Positions 17,231 to 24,304 of a stretch of 25,326 bases of DNA are shown here, one piece after another. The notes under the pieces are model-generated. The model did not search any database and had not been told where the DNA came from. It saw nothing but the letters and a program-made list of their open reading frames with translations. Numbering within the stretch: the first letter of the stretch is position 1; each line of letters starts with the position of its first letter. The DNA is from Gemmatimonadota bacterium (GTDB lineage: Bacteria > Gemmatimonadota > Gemmatimonadetes > Gemmatimonadales > GWC2-71-9), in assembly GCA_003220975.1 (NCBI GenBank), contig QHTX01000163.1, positions 7,765 through 33,090 on the forward strand. The letters are read 5' to 3'. The translations under genes and the position numbers were made by a program.

Positions 17231-19260
17231 CCCAGTACCTGATCCTCCGGGACCTGGCGGTCATCTTCGCCGTATCCCTCCTCGTCATCCTCTTGTTCCA
17301 CCGCCTCAAGCTGCCGGCCTTGCCGGGATTCATCGTGGCAGGCGTGCTGCTTGGCCCCAACGCGCTGGGCCTGGTGTCTGACGTACACCAGGTCGAGAGC
17401 CTGGCCGAAGTCGGTGTCATCCTGCTGCTCTTCACCATCGGGATCGAGTTCTCGCTCGGGCGGCTGCGCGAGATGGGCCGGCAGGTGGTGGTGGGCGGGC
17501 TCTCGCAGGTCGGCCTGACGGTGGCCGCGAGCGCCCTCGTGGCGAGGGCGTCCGGAACCTCCTGGCAGATCGCCTTGCTGCTCGGCTTCCTGGTGGCCCT
17601 GTCGAGCACGGCGCTCGTCTTGAAGGGGCTCACCGACAAAGGGGAGATCGACGCGCCGCACGGCCGGCTCGCGACAGGGGTGCTGATCTTCCAGGACCTG
17701 TGCGTCGTCCCCATGATGCTGGTGCTGCCCTTCCTCGCGGGACGCGCCGCCGGGGGACCGAGCGGTCTCCTGCTCGCGCTCGGGAAGGCGGTGCTCGTCG
17801 TGATCGGCGTGCTCGTCGTGGCTCGCACCGTCGTGCCCCGCGCGCTCGCCGAGATCTTGAAGACGCGAAGCCGCGAGCTGTTCCTGATCGCGATCATCCT
17901 GCTCGGCACCCTCACGGCCCTCGGCACCGCGGCCGCCGGCGCCTCGCTCGCGCTGGGCGCCTTTCTCGCGGGGCTCGTGATCTCCGAATCGGACTACGGC
18001 CACCAGGCGATGGCGGAGCTGCTGCCGTTTCGCGACGTGTTCATCTCGTTGTTCTTCGTCGCCGTTGGCATGCTCGTGCAGGTGCAGTTCATCCGCGACC
18101 ACCCCCTGCTCGCCCTGGGGGGCGTCGGCGTGATCATGGGAGGCAAGACCATCACTGCGGCCGTCGGGCCGGCCCTGCTGGGCTACTCGGGGCGCGTCGC
18201 GCTACTCGCGGGCCTGGCCGTGTCGCAGATCGGCGAGTTCTCCTTCGTGCTGGCCCGGGAAGGCCGTGCCGCCGGACTCCTCGCGGAAGGGCCGTACCAG
18301 ACGTTCCTGGCGGTGGCCGTGTTCACGATGCTGTTGACGCCGTTCCTGCTCGAGGCGGGGCCCGCGCTGGTGGACCGTATCGAACGCGTGGTGCCCTTGG
18401 ATCGCCTGCTGCCGGGGTTCCGGCCCCGCGCAATCGCCGCCGGGGAGCAGCCGCTCACCGACCACGTCATCATCGCCGGGTACGGCCTGAACGGGCGCAA
18501 CCTGGCGGCGGCGCTGCGCACCATCCGCGCGCCCTACCTCATCGTGGAGCTCAACTCGCAGACCGTGCAGCAGGCACGCGGCCGGGGCGAGCCGGCGTTC
18601 TACGGCGACGCTACGCGCGAGGAGATCCTGCACGCGCTCGGGGTGGAGCGCGCCCGCATGCTCGTGGCCGCCATCTCCGACCCCGCCGCCACCCGCCGCA
18701 TGGTGCGCGTGGCGCGCGCCCTGAATCCGCGCATCCACATCATCGCCCGCACGCGCTACGTCGCGGAGATCCCCGAGCTGACGCGGCTCGGCGCGGACGT
18801 CGTCATCCCCGAGGAGTTCGAGACGTCGGTCGAGATCTTCGCGCGCGTGCTGGCCCACTACAACGTCGCGCGCCAGGACATCGAGCGCCTGGTGGAGCAG
18901 ATCCGCGCCTCCCACTACCAGGCGCTGCGCGGCGGCGACGGCGGCGGCGGCGGCGGCGCCCCGAGCCTCGGACTGGTCGGCGGCATTCCCCAAATGGCGG
19001 TGGAGCGAGTACGGCTGGGCCCCGACTCGACCCTCGCTGGCAAGAGCCTGGCCGAAACCGGGCTCCGCACCCAGACGGGCGCGCTGGTGCTTTCCGTGAC
19101 GCGGGGGTCGGACGACATCCCCACGCCCGGCCCTCAGTTTCGACTTGCGGCGGGCGACGTCTTGGCCGTGGTGGGCCAACCTCACCAGCTCAAGGCCGTC
19201 CAGCAGCTCGTCGAGGGGGCGGACACCCGTTCCGACACCGAACAGATGCCGAAAAACTAG
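17227..19260 (+). CDS. KefB-type (CPA2) monovalent cation:proton antiporter with TrkA-N and TrkA-C domains
   Basis: 677 residues, inner membrane. Residues 1 to about 385 are a Na+/H+ exchanger-type membrane domain with about a dozen hydrophobic segments (LPGFIVAGVLLGPNALGLV; LLFTIGIEFSLGRL; LALGAFLAGLVISESDY). At 415-540 a Rossmann RCK/TrkA-N domain has GYGLNGRNLA (first Gly near 418) and GDATREEIL, expected to bind NAD(H) or another nucleotide. A Gly-rich linker leads to a TrkA-C domain (about 590-670). It should exchange K+ or Na+ for H+, gated by the soluble domains. The call to the KefB/YbaL group is firm; the ion is not determinable. It is divergent from the kinase at 14284, with a shared 83-base region, and is followed by a 169-base gap. 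Confidence 0.94.
   Translation: MTQYLILRDLAVIFAVSLLVILLFHRLKLPALPGFIVAGVLLGPNALGLVSDVHQVESLAEVGVILLLFTIGIEFSLGRLREMGRQVVVGGLSQVGLTVAASALVARASGTSWQIALLLGFLVALSSTALVLKGLTDKGEIDAPHGRLATGVLIFQDLCVVPMMLVLPFLAGRAAGGPSGLLLALGKAVLVVIGVLVVARTVVPRALAEILKTRSRELFLIAIILLGTLTALGTAAAGASLALGAFLAGLVISESDYGHQAMAELLPFRDVFISLFFVAVGMLVQVQFIRDHPLLALGGVGVIMGGKTITAAVGPALLGYSGRVALLAGLAVSQIGEFSFVLAREGRAAGLLAEGPYQTFLAVAVFTMLLTPFLLEAGPALVDRIERVVPLDRLLPGFRPRAIAAGEQPLTDHVIIAGYGLNGRNLAAALRTIRAPYLIVELNSQTVQQARGRGEPAFYGDATREEILHALGVERARMLVAAISDPAATRRMVRVARALNPRIHIIARTRYVAEIPELTRLGADVVIPEEFETSVEIFARVLAHYNVARQDIERLVEQIRASHYQALRGGDGGGGGGAPSLGLVGGIPQMAVERVRLGPDSTLAGKSLAETGLRTQTGALVLSVTRGSDDIPTPGPQFRLAAGDVLAVVGQPHQLKAVQQLVEGADTRSDTEQMPKN
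18931..18960 (+). repeat. GGC trinucleotide run coding a polyglycine linker
   Basis: Near-pure GGC repeat within the antiporter, coding GGDGGGGGGA between the TrkA-N and TrkA-C domains. Such runs can change length by replication slippage, which here would alter only a flexible linker. Confidence 0.7.
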
Positions 19261-19304
19261 GGAAATTAGGCATTATCTGGCGAGTGCGTACTCACTTATG
19301 CGCG

Positions 19305-19420
19305 TAATCAGTTATCCGTCATCAGCTTAAAGCTGCACAAGCCCCCCGAAAATCGGCTAAGTTGCGCCTGCGCAACACCCTTCGACGGACAACGGATGAC
19401 GGATAACGGATGACGGGTAC
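19305..19420. repeat. Cluster of 7-bp repeats in both orientations upstream of holB
   Basis: Five contiguous heptamers run from 19386 to 19420: CGGACAA, CGGATGA, CGGATAA, CGGATGA, CGGGTAC. About 60 bases upstream, 19305-19325 holds three on the opposite strand: TAATCAG, TTATCCG, TCATCAG (reverse complements near CGGATRA). GTTATCCGTCAT (19311-19322) is an exact inverted copy of ATGACGGATAAC (19396-19407). A small perfect hairpin, GTTGCG-CCTG-CGCAAC (19361-19376), lies between. It may be an operator array, iteron-like site or transcript structure. TACATT (19418-19423), ending 6 bases before the holB ATG, could be a -10 element for a leaderless message. Confidence 0.5.
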
Positions 19421-19429
19421 ATTTCCGCC

Positions 19430-20485
19430 ATGCCAATCCCCCCCCTGTATGGCCACGAGGGGATCAGAAACCGGCTGGCAGGCGCCATCGCCTCCGGCCG
19501 GTTGCCACAATCGCTCCTGCTTGAGGGACCTCGCGGCGTCGGCAAGCAACGACTCGCGCTCTGGCTCGCCCAAGCGCTGGTATGCGAAGACCGGGGCAAG
19601 GGGAAGGGCGAAGGGTGTGGGGCTTGCCAGCACTGCAAGCTGGTACTGAGCCTGTCGCACCCCGACGTCCATTGGTTCGTTCCAGTCGAGCTGTCGAAGA
19701 AGGGCGCGGACGCGGACAAGCAAGTGGAGCTAGTCGCGGAAGCGCTCGGAGACGAGCTGGCGGCGCGGCGCGAACGGCCGCTGTACGAGCCGCCGTCGGG
19801 CCTCGCGAGTCACAACATCGCCTCCGTACGGCTGCTGCTGCGGCGGCTCGCGCTGACGCCGGCGCTGGCGCGCCGCAAGGTCTTCATCCTCGGCGACGCC
19901 GAGCGGTTGGTGCCGCAGACCGGCGCGGATGCGGCGGCGAATGCGCTGCTTAAGGCGCTCGAGGAGCCGCCGGCCGACACGGTGTTCGTGCTCACGGCCA
20001 CGGAGCCTGAGGCATTGCTGCCGACGATCCTGTCTCGCGTAGTGCGTGTCCGAGTGGCGCGCCTTCCAGACAGCATCGTGGCAGTGTTCGCACAGCGCGA
20101 GCTTGGCTTGAAGAGCCAACGCGATGTGGCACAACGGGTTGCCGCCGCAGAGGGGCGCCTCGGCAGGCTCCTTGCAACGGAGGACCGGGCAGCCGGTGGG
20201 GCCGCCGCAGCCGAGCGGTTCCGCGCCGCTGTACAGGGAGATCCGGTGGGGCGTTACGCGTTCGCGCTCGGCCAGCAGCCGTTCCAGGCGCGCGGTGGGT
20301 TCACCGACATGCTGGACGGCCTGTTGGCCCAACTGCGGGACGAAGCCCGGGCGGGCCGCGACACCGAAAAGGTCGTAGAAGCGATCGCACAGGTGCTCGA
20401 AGCGCGCGGACTGGCCCAGGGCAACGTGAACCCCCAGCTCGTCGGCGCCGTTCTAGCCGAGGACCTGGCCGGGGAAGCGCCGTGA
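19430..20485 (+). CDS. holB: DNA polymerase III delta prime subunit (clamp loader)
   Basis: 351 residues. It is part of the clamp-loader complex that places the sliding clamp on primed DNA. N-terminal AAA+ fold: GPRGVGKQ (33-40) is a P-loop whose last Thr/Ser is replaced by Gln, fitting the delta prime role as a non-ATPase stator. Four cysteines, C52 and C63-x2-C66-x2-C69, form the expected zinc module. NALLKALEEPP (sensor region) and LPTILSRVVRVRV (the SRC-like arginine motif region) follow. The C-terminal part is diverged, as usual. The ATG at 19430 has no Shine-Dalgarno sequence but directly follows a repeat cluster and a possible -10. The stop overlaps the moaC start as GTGA, so the two genes form a coupled pair. 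Confidence 0.9.
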   Translation: MPIPPLYGHEGIRNRLAGAIASGRLPQSLLLEGPRGVGKQRLALWLAQALVCEDRGKGKGEGCGACQHCKLVLSLSHPDVHWFVPVELSKKGADADKQVELVAEALGDELAARRERPLYEPPSGLASHNIASVRLLLRRLALTPALARRKVFILGDAERLVPQTGADAAANALLKALEEPPADTVFVLTATEPEALLPTILSRVVRVRVARLPDSIVAVFAQRELGLKSQRDVAQRVAAAEGRLGRLLATEDRAAGGAAAAERFRAAVQGDPVGRYAFALGQQPFQARGGFTDMLDGLLAQLRDEARAGRDTEKVVEAIAQVLEARGLAQGNVNPQLVGAVLAEDLAGEAP

Positions 20486-20955
20486 AGCTGTCGCACGTGG
20501 ACGCGGCCGGCCGCGCCCGGATGGTGGACGTAGGCGACAAGCCCGTCACCGTCCGCACCGCGGTGGCCGAAGGAGCGATTCGGATGTCGCCGGAGGCGTT
20601 CCGGCTCGTGGCCGATCAGGCGGTGGCCAAGGGCGATGTCCTGGCGGTGAGCGAGGTGGCCGGCACGCTCGCAGCGAAGCGCACGGCGGAACTGATCCCG
20701 CTGTGTCACCCCCTGGGGCTCGACCACGTAGAGGTCGAGGCCACGCTCGATGAGGCGCTCCCGGGCGTGCGGGTCCGCGCCGCCGCCAAGGCGGTCGGGC
20801 GGACGGGAGTGGAGATGGAGGCGCTCACGGCGGTGTCCGTCGCCCTGCTCACCGTCTACGACATGGTGAAGGCGGTGGACCGGGGGATGGAAATCGAGAA
20901 GGTGCGGCTGCTCGAAAAGACGGGCGGCACGCACGGCGATTGGCGGCGTGACTGA
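20482..20955 (+). CDS. moaC: Cyclic pyranopterin monophosphate synthase MoaC
   Basis: 157 residues, the full family length. It converts 3',8-cyclo-7,8-dihydro-GTP to cyclic pyranopterin monophosphate in molybdenum cofactor synthesis (cytosol). Motifs: KRTAELIPLCHPL with catalytic His76; GVEMEALTAVSVALLTVYDMVKAVD with Glu111, Asp127 and Lys130 corresponding to the known active-site set; and the terminal LLEKTGGTHGDW. The start is GTG 20482 within the GTGA overlap with holB, so translation is coupled to holB. No other molybdopterin gene is in the window, so moaA and the rest must lie elsewhere. Confidence 0.96.
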   Translation: MKLSHVDAAGRARMVDVGDKPVTVRTAVAEGAIRMSPEAFRLVADQAVAKGDVLAVSEVAGTLAAKRTAELIPLCHPLGLDHVEVEATLDEALPGVRVRAAAKAVGRTGVEMEALTAVSVALLTVYDMVKAVDRGMEIEKVRLLEKTGGTHGDWRRD

Positions 20956-20958
20956 CGT

Positions 20959-20976
20959 GAATTGACGGCGAATTGA
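20959..20976 (+). promoter_or_regulatory. Direct repeat GAATTGA with 11-bp period upstream of the transglycosylase
   Basis: GAATTGA occurs at 20959-20965 and 20970-20976, one helical turn apart, in an AT-richer stretch between moaC and the transglycosylase. TTGACG (20962-20967) inside it could serve as a -35, but spacing to a -10 is not convincing. Confidence 0.25.
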
Positions 20977-21022
20977 TAGGGCGGCGTCAGTATTGCGCCG
21001 CACGGACATACAAGAGAGGGCT

Positions 21023-21685
21023 ATGCGTACGAAAACCCAGAAACTGATGCTGCAGGGGGGGTTAATCCTCCTCGGCGCCCTGCTCGTGAGCAGCATCGGC
21101 GGTTGGGCACGACGCGCTACGGCGGACGATCAGCCGGCGCCGCTCACGGCGCCTGCGCTGATCGGTGAGCTGCGTTCGCTCGAGCAGTCGCTCGAAGCGA
21201 CCCGGGGCGAGCTGGCGGTGGCCCGGCTGCAGCTCGAGCGCGCCAACGCGATCATAGACTACTCGACGCACTACGGCATCGCGGCCGACCTGGCCGCGGC
21301 GGTGTACGACGTCGCCCTGGCCGAAGGGGTCGATCCGGCGCTCGCCTTCCGGCTCGTGAAAATCGAGTCGAACTTCAACCCGAAGGCCAAGAGCAAGGTA
21401 GGGGCGATCGGGTACACCCAGATCCTGCCGAGCACCGCGCGGCTGTACGAGCCGGGGCTCACGACGCAGCAGCTGTACGACCGCAGCACCAACCTGCGTC
21501 TCGGGTTCCGCTACCTGCGCGATCTGCTGGAGCGTTACGACGGCAATCCGGAAGCGAAGCTGCGGCTGGCGCTGCTCGCCTACAACCGCGGACCCGGGAA
21601 GGTGCAGGAGCTGCTCGACGCCGGACGCGATCCGCAGAACGGCTACGCCGCGGCGCTCATGAAAGGCTATAGACGCAAAAGCTGA
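21023..21685 (+). CDS. Small membrane-anchored lytic transglycosylase (SLT domain)
   Basis: 220 residues. A basic start and hydrophobic segment (about 11-27) anchor it or export it. Residues about 45-78 are a charged coiled coil. The SLT fold runs from about 82: catalytic Glu115 in FRLVKIESNFNPKAKS, then VGAIGYTQILPSTARLY, LRLGFRYLRDLLERY and LLAYNRGPGKV, all family hallmarks. It should cleave peptidoglycan glycan strands with 1,6-anhydro product in the periplasm. A purine-rich GAGAGGG (21014-21020) precedes ATG 21023, which supports this start. It has no LysM or other wall-binding domain; the coiled coil may give partner contacts. It faces the MltD-like gene across a 28-bp palindrome. Confidence 0.9.
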   Translation: MRTKTQKLMLQGGLILLGALLVSSIGGWARRATADDQPAPLTAPALIGELRSLEQSLEATRGELAVARLQLERANAIIDYSTHYGIAADLAAAVYDVALAEGVDPALAFRLVKIESNFNPKAKSKVGAIGYTQILPSTARLYEPGLTTQQLYDRSTNLRLGFRYLRDLLERYDGNPEAKLRLALLAYNRGPGKVQELLDAGRDPQNGYAAALMKGYRRKS

Positions 21686-21707
21686 CCAGCCGGAGATCGA
21701 CTGAGGT

Positions 21708-21735
21708 GTAGGGGCGCAGCATGCTGCGCCCCTAC
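21708..21735. terminator. 28-bp perfect palindrome between convergent genes
   Basis: The left arm GTAGGGGCGCAGCA (21708-21721) is exactly complementary to the right arm TGCTGCGCCCCTAC (21722-21735), with no spacer. It sits 22 bases after one stop and 5 bases from the other. As RNA it makes a strong hairpin on either strand, so it is probably a shared terminator or 3' end barrier. It may instead be a dispersed REP-like palindrome. Confidence 0.6.
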
Positions 21736-21740
21736 GCATT

Positions 21741-23315
21741 TCAGCAAGCAGTCCCGCACTTCTGCGGGATCTTGATGACGTCGCCCGGCCGGATCACCGA
21801 CCCCAGGGTCAAGCCGTTGTAGTTGAGCAGCGCCGTGAGGGACACGCCGTAGCGTCGGGCGATCACGGTCGCCGTCTCGCCCGCGCGTACCCGATGGCTC
21901 CCGGCGCTCGCGTCCGTGCGGCTCACGCGCCGGTAACGCGGCTCTGGCGGCACCGACCACGCCGACAGCGGCACCACCCGTCCGCTCATCGGGATGATGA
22001 CCCGCTGGCCGACCCGCAGGGAATGCGCGTGGAGCAGTGGGTTCGCGCCCTCGATCATCGCCACGCTCACGTGGTAGCGCTTGGCGATGTCGGACAGGGT
22101 CTGGCCGCGCGCCACATAATGGTCAACGAAGGTGATGCGCTCGGTGACGGGGAGACTGTCAAAGCGCTCTGCCACGAGTGTCCCCCGCCCGCGCGGCACC
22201 CGGACCACGACGCTCCGCGCCGGGGGCGTGATGCCGCGGACGAACTGCGGATTCAAGTCGAGGACGGCCGCCACGGTGGTATCGGCGAGCCGCGCGATCA
22301 CGTCGAGCCCGGTGGCGTCGGGGATCGTGATCTCGTCGAACACGAGCGGCGGCAGTGGCTCTGCTTCGAAGCCGTACTGCGCGGGCCGCTTCGCGATGAG
22401 GGACGCGGCGATCAGCTTGGGGACGTAGTCGCGCGTCTCGCGCCGCAGGTACCGGTGGTTGACGAGCTGGAAGAAGGTGCGGTCATCCACCGAATCGACC
22501 TCGCCCGGGAGCCGGTCGATGCCGCGCTCGATGCGCCCCACACCGGCGTTGTAGGCCGCGGCGGCAAGGTACACGCTGCCGAGCCGTTCCCGCAGGTCGG
22601 CGAGATAGTTCACCGCCGCCTCGGTGGCCTTGAACGGGTCGCGGCGCTCGTCCACCCACGGATCCACCGTGAGGCCGTACAGCCGCCCCGTGCTCGCCAT
22701 GAACTGCCACATCCCCACGGCCCGGGCGCGACTCACGGCGGTGTTGGAGAGCCCGCTCTCGATCAGCGTGAGGTAGACGAGATCCTCCGGCAGCCGCTTC
22801 GCCCGCAGTCGCTCGCGGATCATCCCCTCGTAGCGCCCCAGGCGCGACAGCCAGATCTCGAACCGATCGTGCGAGTCCACCTGGAAGAACTCGAGATACT
22901 CGAGGACGCGGTGGTTGGTGGCGAAGGTCGAGACATCGATGTCGAACGTCGGCTGCGCGGATGGCGCGGCGCCGATCGCCGTGCGGCCCTCGGGGCCGAA
23001 CAGCCGCACCGCTTCGCGCTCCACCTCCTCGCCCTTGACCTGCGGCGCCGCGGGCGGGGGCCGGTCTGCCAGGGTGTCCGTCGCGACTTTCGCCCGGTGC
23101 AAGCTGTCGAGCACGCGCTGGTCGGCGGCCGAGTCCCGCGCCGTGCGGGCGGCGAGCACAGCAAGCGAGTCTCCCGCGGCACGCGCGGAGGCGAGCGTGT
23201 CCGGCGCCGCGGACAGCGGCGCCTCCCCCCCCGCGCGCCCCCCGCGCGCGCCGCCGCAGGCCGCGACCAGGAGCGTCGTCGCCAGTAATCCCCACCCAAC
23301 GCAGTCCTTGTTCAT
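21741..23315 (-). CDS. MltD-like lytic transglycosylase lipoprotein with two LysM domains
   Basis: 524 residues. The signal peptide ends in the lipobox LLVAAC with Cys20, predicting lipid anchoring. A low-complexity Ala/Asp-rich linker runs to about 125. The transglycosylase domain has catalytic Glu186 in YLTLIESGLSN, AVGMWQFMASTGRLYGL, VNYLADL and AAAAYNAGVGRI (about 255). LysM domains at about 399-443 and 474-517 bind glycan. This is the MltD architecture: membrane-bound murein cleavage with wall-binding tail. The ATG overlaps the stop of the upstream gene (ATGA), so it is the last gene of a four-gene operon. The C-terminus carries two cysteines (KCGTAC), unusual after a LysM. The family call is firm; the exact substrate preference is unknown. 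Confidence 0.93.
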   Translation of the reverse strand: MNKDCVGWGLLATTLLVAACGGARGGRAGGEAPLSAAPDTLASARAAGDSLAVLAARTARDSAADQRVLDSLHRAKVATDTLADRPPPAAPQVKGEEVEREAVRLFGPEGRTAIGAAPSAQPTFDIDVSTFATNHRVLEYLEFFQVDSHDRFEIWLSRLGRYEGMIRERLRAKRLPEDLVYLTLIESGLSNTAVSRARAVGMWQFMASTGRLYGLTVDPWVDERRDPFKATEAAVNYLADLRERLGSVYLAAAAYNAGVGRIERGIDRLPGEVDSVDDRTFFQLVNHRYLRRETRDYVPKLIAASLIAKRPAQYGFEAEPLPPLVFDEITIPDATGLDVIARLADTTVAAVLDLNPQFVRGITPPARSVVVRVPRGRGTLVAERFDSLPVTERITFVDHYVARGQTLSDIAKRYHVSVAMIEGANPLLHAHSLRVGQRVIIPMSGRVVPLSAWSVPPEPRYRRVSRTDASAGSHRVRAGETATVIARRYGVSLTALLNYNGLTLGSVIRPGDVIKIPQKCGTAC

Positions 23316-23740
23316 CGCGTCGCGAAAAAATTCCCCAGAATACGGTTCGTCGCGTTCAGTACCGCGAGCGCCGCCCCGCGCGGCGGATCGTCCTCCGTCA
23401 AATACGCGCCCACCAGCCGTGAGGCGCGCGCCTCCTGCCGTGCCGAGAGGGAGACGATGACCACGGTCGCGTCGAACGCCCGCACCGCCTTCACCCCCAG
23501 AAGCTCGAACCCGAGCTTAGGATGCACCACGCGCTCCAGCGCGCGCACCGTGGCGTCGGCACAGCAGCGCAACTCGCCGGCCTGCGAGATCACGCCTTCC
23601 GCCTCGCCCGAGAACTGCCGCCCGTCCGCGGCTGCCAGCACGACCTTCGCGCGGCAGCGTCCGCTCGCCAGCCGCTGGAACGCGAAGTCCTGAAACCGCA
23701 GCCGCTCCCCGGCCGCCGGTCCCGCCGTCGGCGCCGCCAC
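23312..23740 (-). CDS. Conserved-looking hypothetical protein, 142 residues
   Basis: I do not recognise this family. A short N-terminal leader is followed by alternating strands and helices: RFQDFAFQRL, CRAKVVLAAADGRQFSGEAEGV, then ATVRALERVV, FELLGVKAVRAFDATVVIVSL and a final helix AALAVLNATNRILGNFF. The pattern of strand, acidic loop, helix with ALE, strand pair, helix with LNA.NR is faintly like the LeuA-type allosteric (dimer) domain; this is a weak inference. No signal peptide or membrane segment. It lies 18 bases after the 82-residue gene and overlaps the transglycosylase start by 4 bases, so it is co-translated with it. Coding is supported by overlaps on the operon side and by the ordered protein sequence. 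Confidence 0.7.
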   Translation of the reverse strand: MAAPTAGPAAGERLRFQDFAFQRLASGRCRAKVVLAAADGRQFSGEAEGVISQAGELRCCADATVRALERVVHPKLGFELLGVKAVRAFDATVVIVSLSARQEARASRLVGAYLTEDDPPRGAALAVLNATNRILGNFFATR

Positions 23741-23758
23741 GCTCCCGCCCGCCTCCCT

Positions 23759-24007
23759 TCAGTCGAAGCGCACTTCGATCTGCTGCCGCGCCGCCGCGTC
23801 CGGCGGCGGCTCGACCACATCTATTTCCAGTCGCGGGCGCCCCTGGGCGTCCCGCTCGGCCGACACCACCAGCATCAACCCGCTCGCGAGCTCGACCTTC
23901 AGCTGCCGCAGGTCCGAGCGCACCGTGACCTCCCGCACCGCTTCGCCCCGTAGCCGCGCCACCGCGCCGGCGATGCGTCGCAGATCCGGCAACTCCAGCG
24001 GACTCAC
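23759..24007 (-). CDS. Small hypothetical protein, 82 residues
   Basis: Unrecognised. Starts GTG (24007) overlapping the previous stop as GTGA and ends 18 bases before the next gene. The sequence alternates charged and hydrophobic residues: LRRIAGAVARLRGEAVREVTV, then LKVELASGLMLVVSAERD and RLEIDVVEPPPDAA, consistent with one helix and a small beta sheet. It is cytosolic by composition, with no motif that indicates an activity. Its place in a tightly overlapping operon with a murein-cleaving lipoprotein is the only functional hint. Confidence 0.65.
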   Translation of the reverse strand: MSPLELPDLRRIAGAVARLRGEAVREVTVRSDLRQLKVELASGLMLVVSAERDAQGRPRLEIDVVEPPPDAAARQQIEVRFD

Positions 24008-24246
24008 GCCAGGCGCTCGGCGAGGAACTGCGACAGGACGGCGTCCGGAATCCGCTCTGCCTGGATGAACAACGACGATTTCGAGGTGGCCTCCAACGGG
24101 TACAGCGTCCTAAAGGAGCGCCCGGGTCGCCCCGACGCCGACCGGAACGACAGGACCAGCTGCCATGCCTCGGTGTTGGCGGGGCGCTCGGCCAGGGCGT
24201 CCACATGCCAAACCTGATCGCCGTGGGCGATCACTCTCCATGGCAT
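24004..24246 (-). CDS. Small hypothetical protein, 80 residues, first gene of the MltD-like operon
   Basis: Unrecognised. The sequence opens MPWRVIAHGDQVWHVDALAER and contains WQLVLSFRSA and a Tyr-Pro-Leu-Glu stretch, ending in a helix (IPDAVLSQFLAERL). It looks like a compact alpha/beta protein without export signal. The start is firm: GAGGTGATCC on the coding strand lies directly before the ATG, a ten-base match to the complement of the 16S rRNA 3' end with suitable spacing. It is the promoter-proximal gene; the following gene overlaps its stop by GTGA. Confidence 0.7.
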   Translation of the reverse strand: MPWRVIAHGDQVWHVDALAERPANTEAWQLVLSFRSASGRPGRSFRTLYPLEATSKSSLFIQAERIPDAVLSQFLAERLA

Positions 24247-24256
24247 GGATCACCTC
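24247..24256 (-). promoter_or_regulatory. Extended Shine-Dalgarno sequence for the 80-residue gene
   Basis: On the coding strand GAGGTGATCC ends immediately before the ATG, leaving 6 bases between GAGG and the start. It matches ten consecutive bases of the general bacterial anti-SD complement and is by far the strongest ribosome site in the window. Confidence 0.7.
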
Positions 24257-24274
24257 GCGAAACTTGGGCCCGAC

Positions 24275-24304
24275 AATATGGGGTGTAACTGTAAGTCAGG
24301 TCAA
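24275..24304 (-). promoter_or_regulatory. Candidate sigma-70-type promoter of the MltD-like operon
   Basis: On the - strand TTGACC (24304-24299) and CATATT (24280-24275) are spaced 18 bases, matching -35 and -10 consensus at 5 and 4 of 6 positions. Predicted transcription start is near 24268, about 22 bases before the gene start. The -35 overlaps the 3' end of the upstream glycosyltransferase gene. Confidence 0.5.

Noticed and set aside
18931..18960. GGC run as a sequence artefact causing a frameshift in the antiporter
   Set aside because: The frame is continuous on both sides, with the TrkA-N and TrkA-C domains in the same frame.
19261..19429. CRISPR-like array
   Set aside because: The repeats are only 7 bp, contiguous and without spacers, and no cas gene is near.
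24247..24256. GGATCACCTC as the 3' end of a 16S rRNA gene
   Set aside because: Only ten bases match and no rRNA precedes them. It is the reverse complement of a strong Shine-Dalgarno sequence before the - strand gene.
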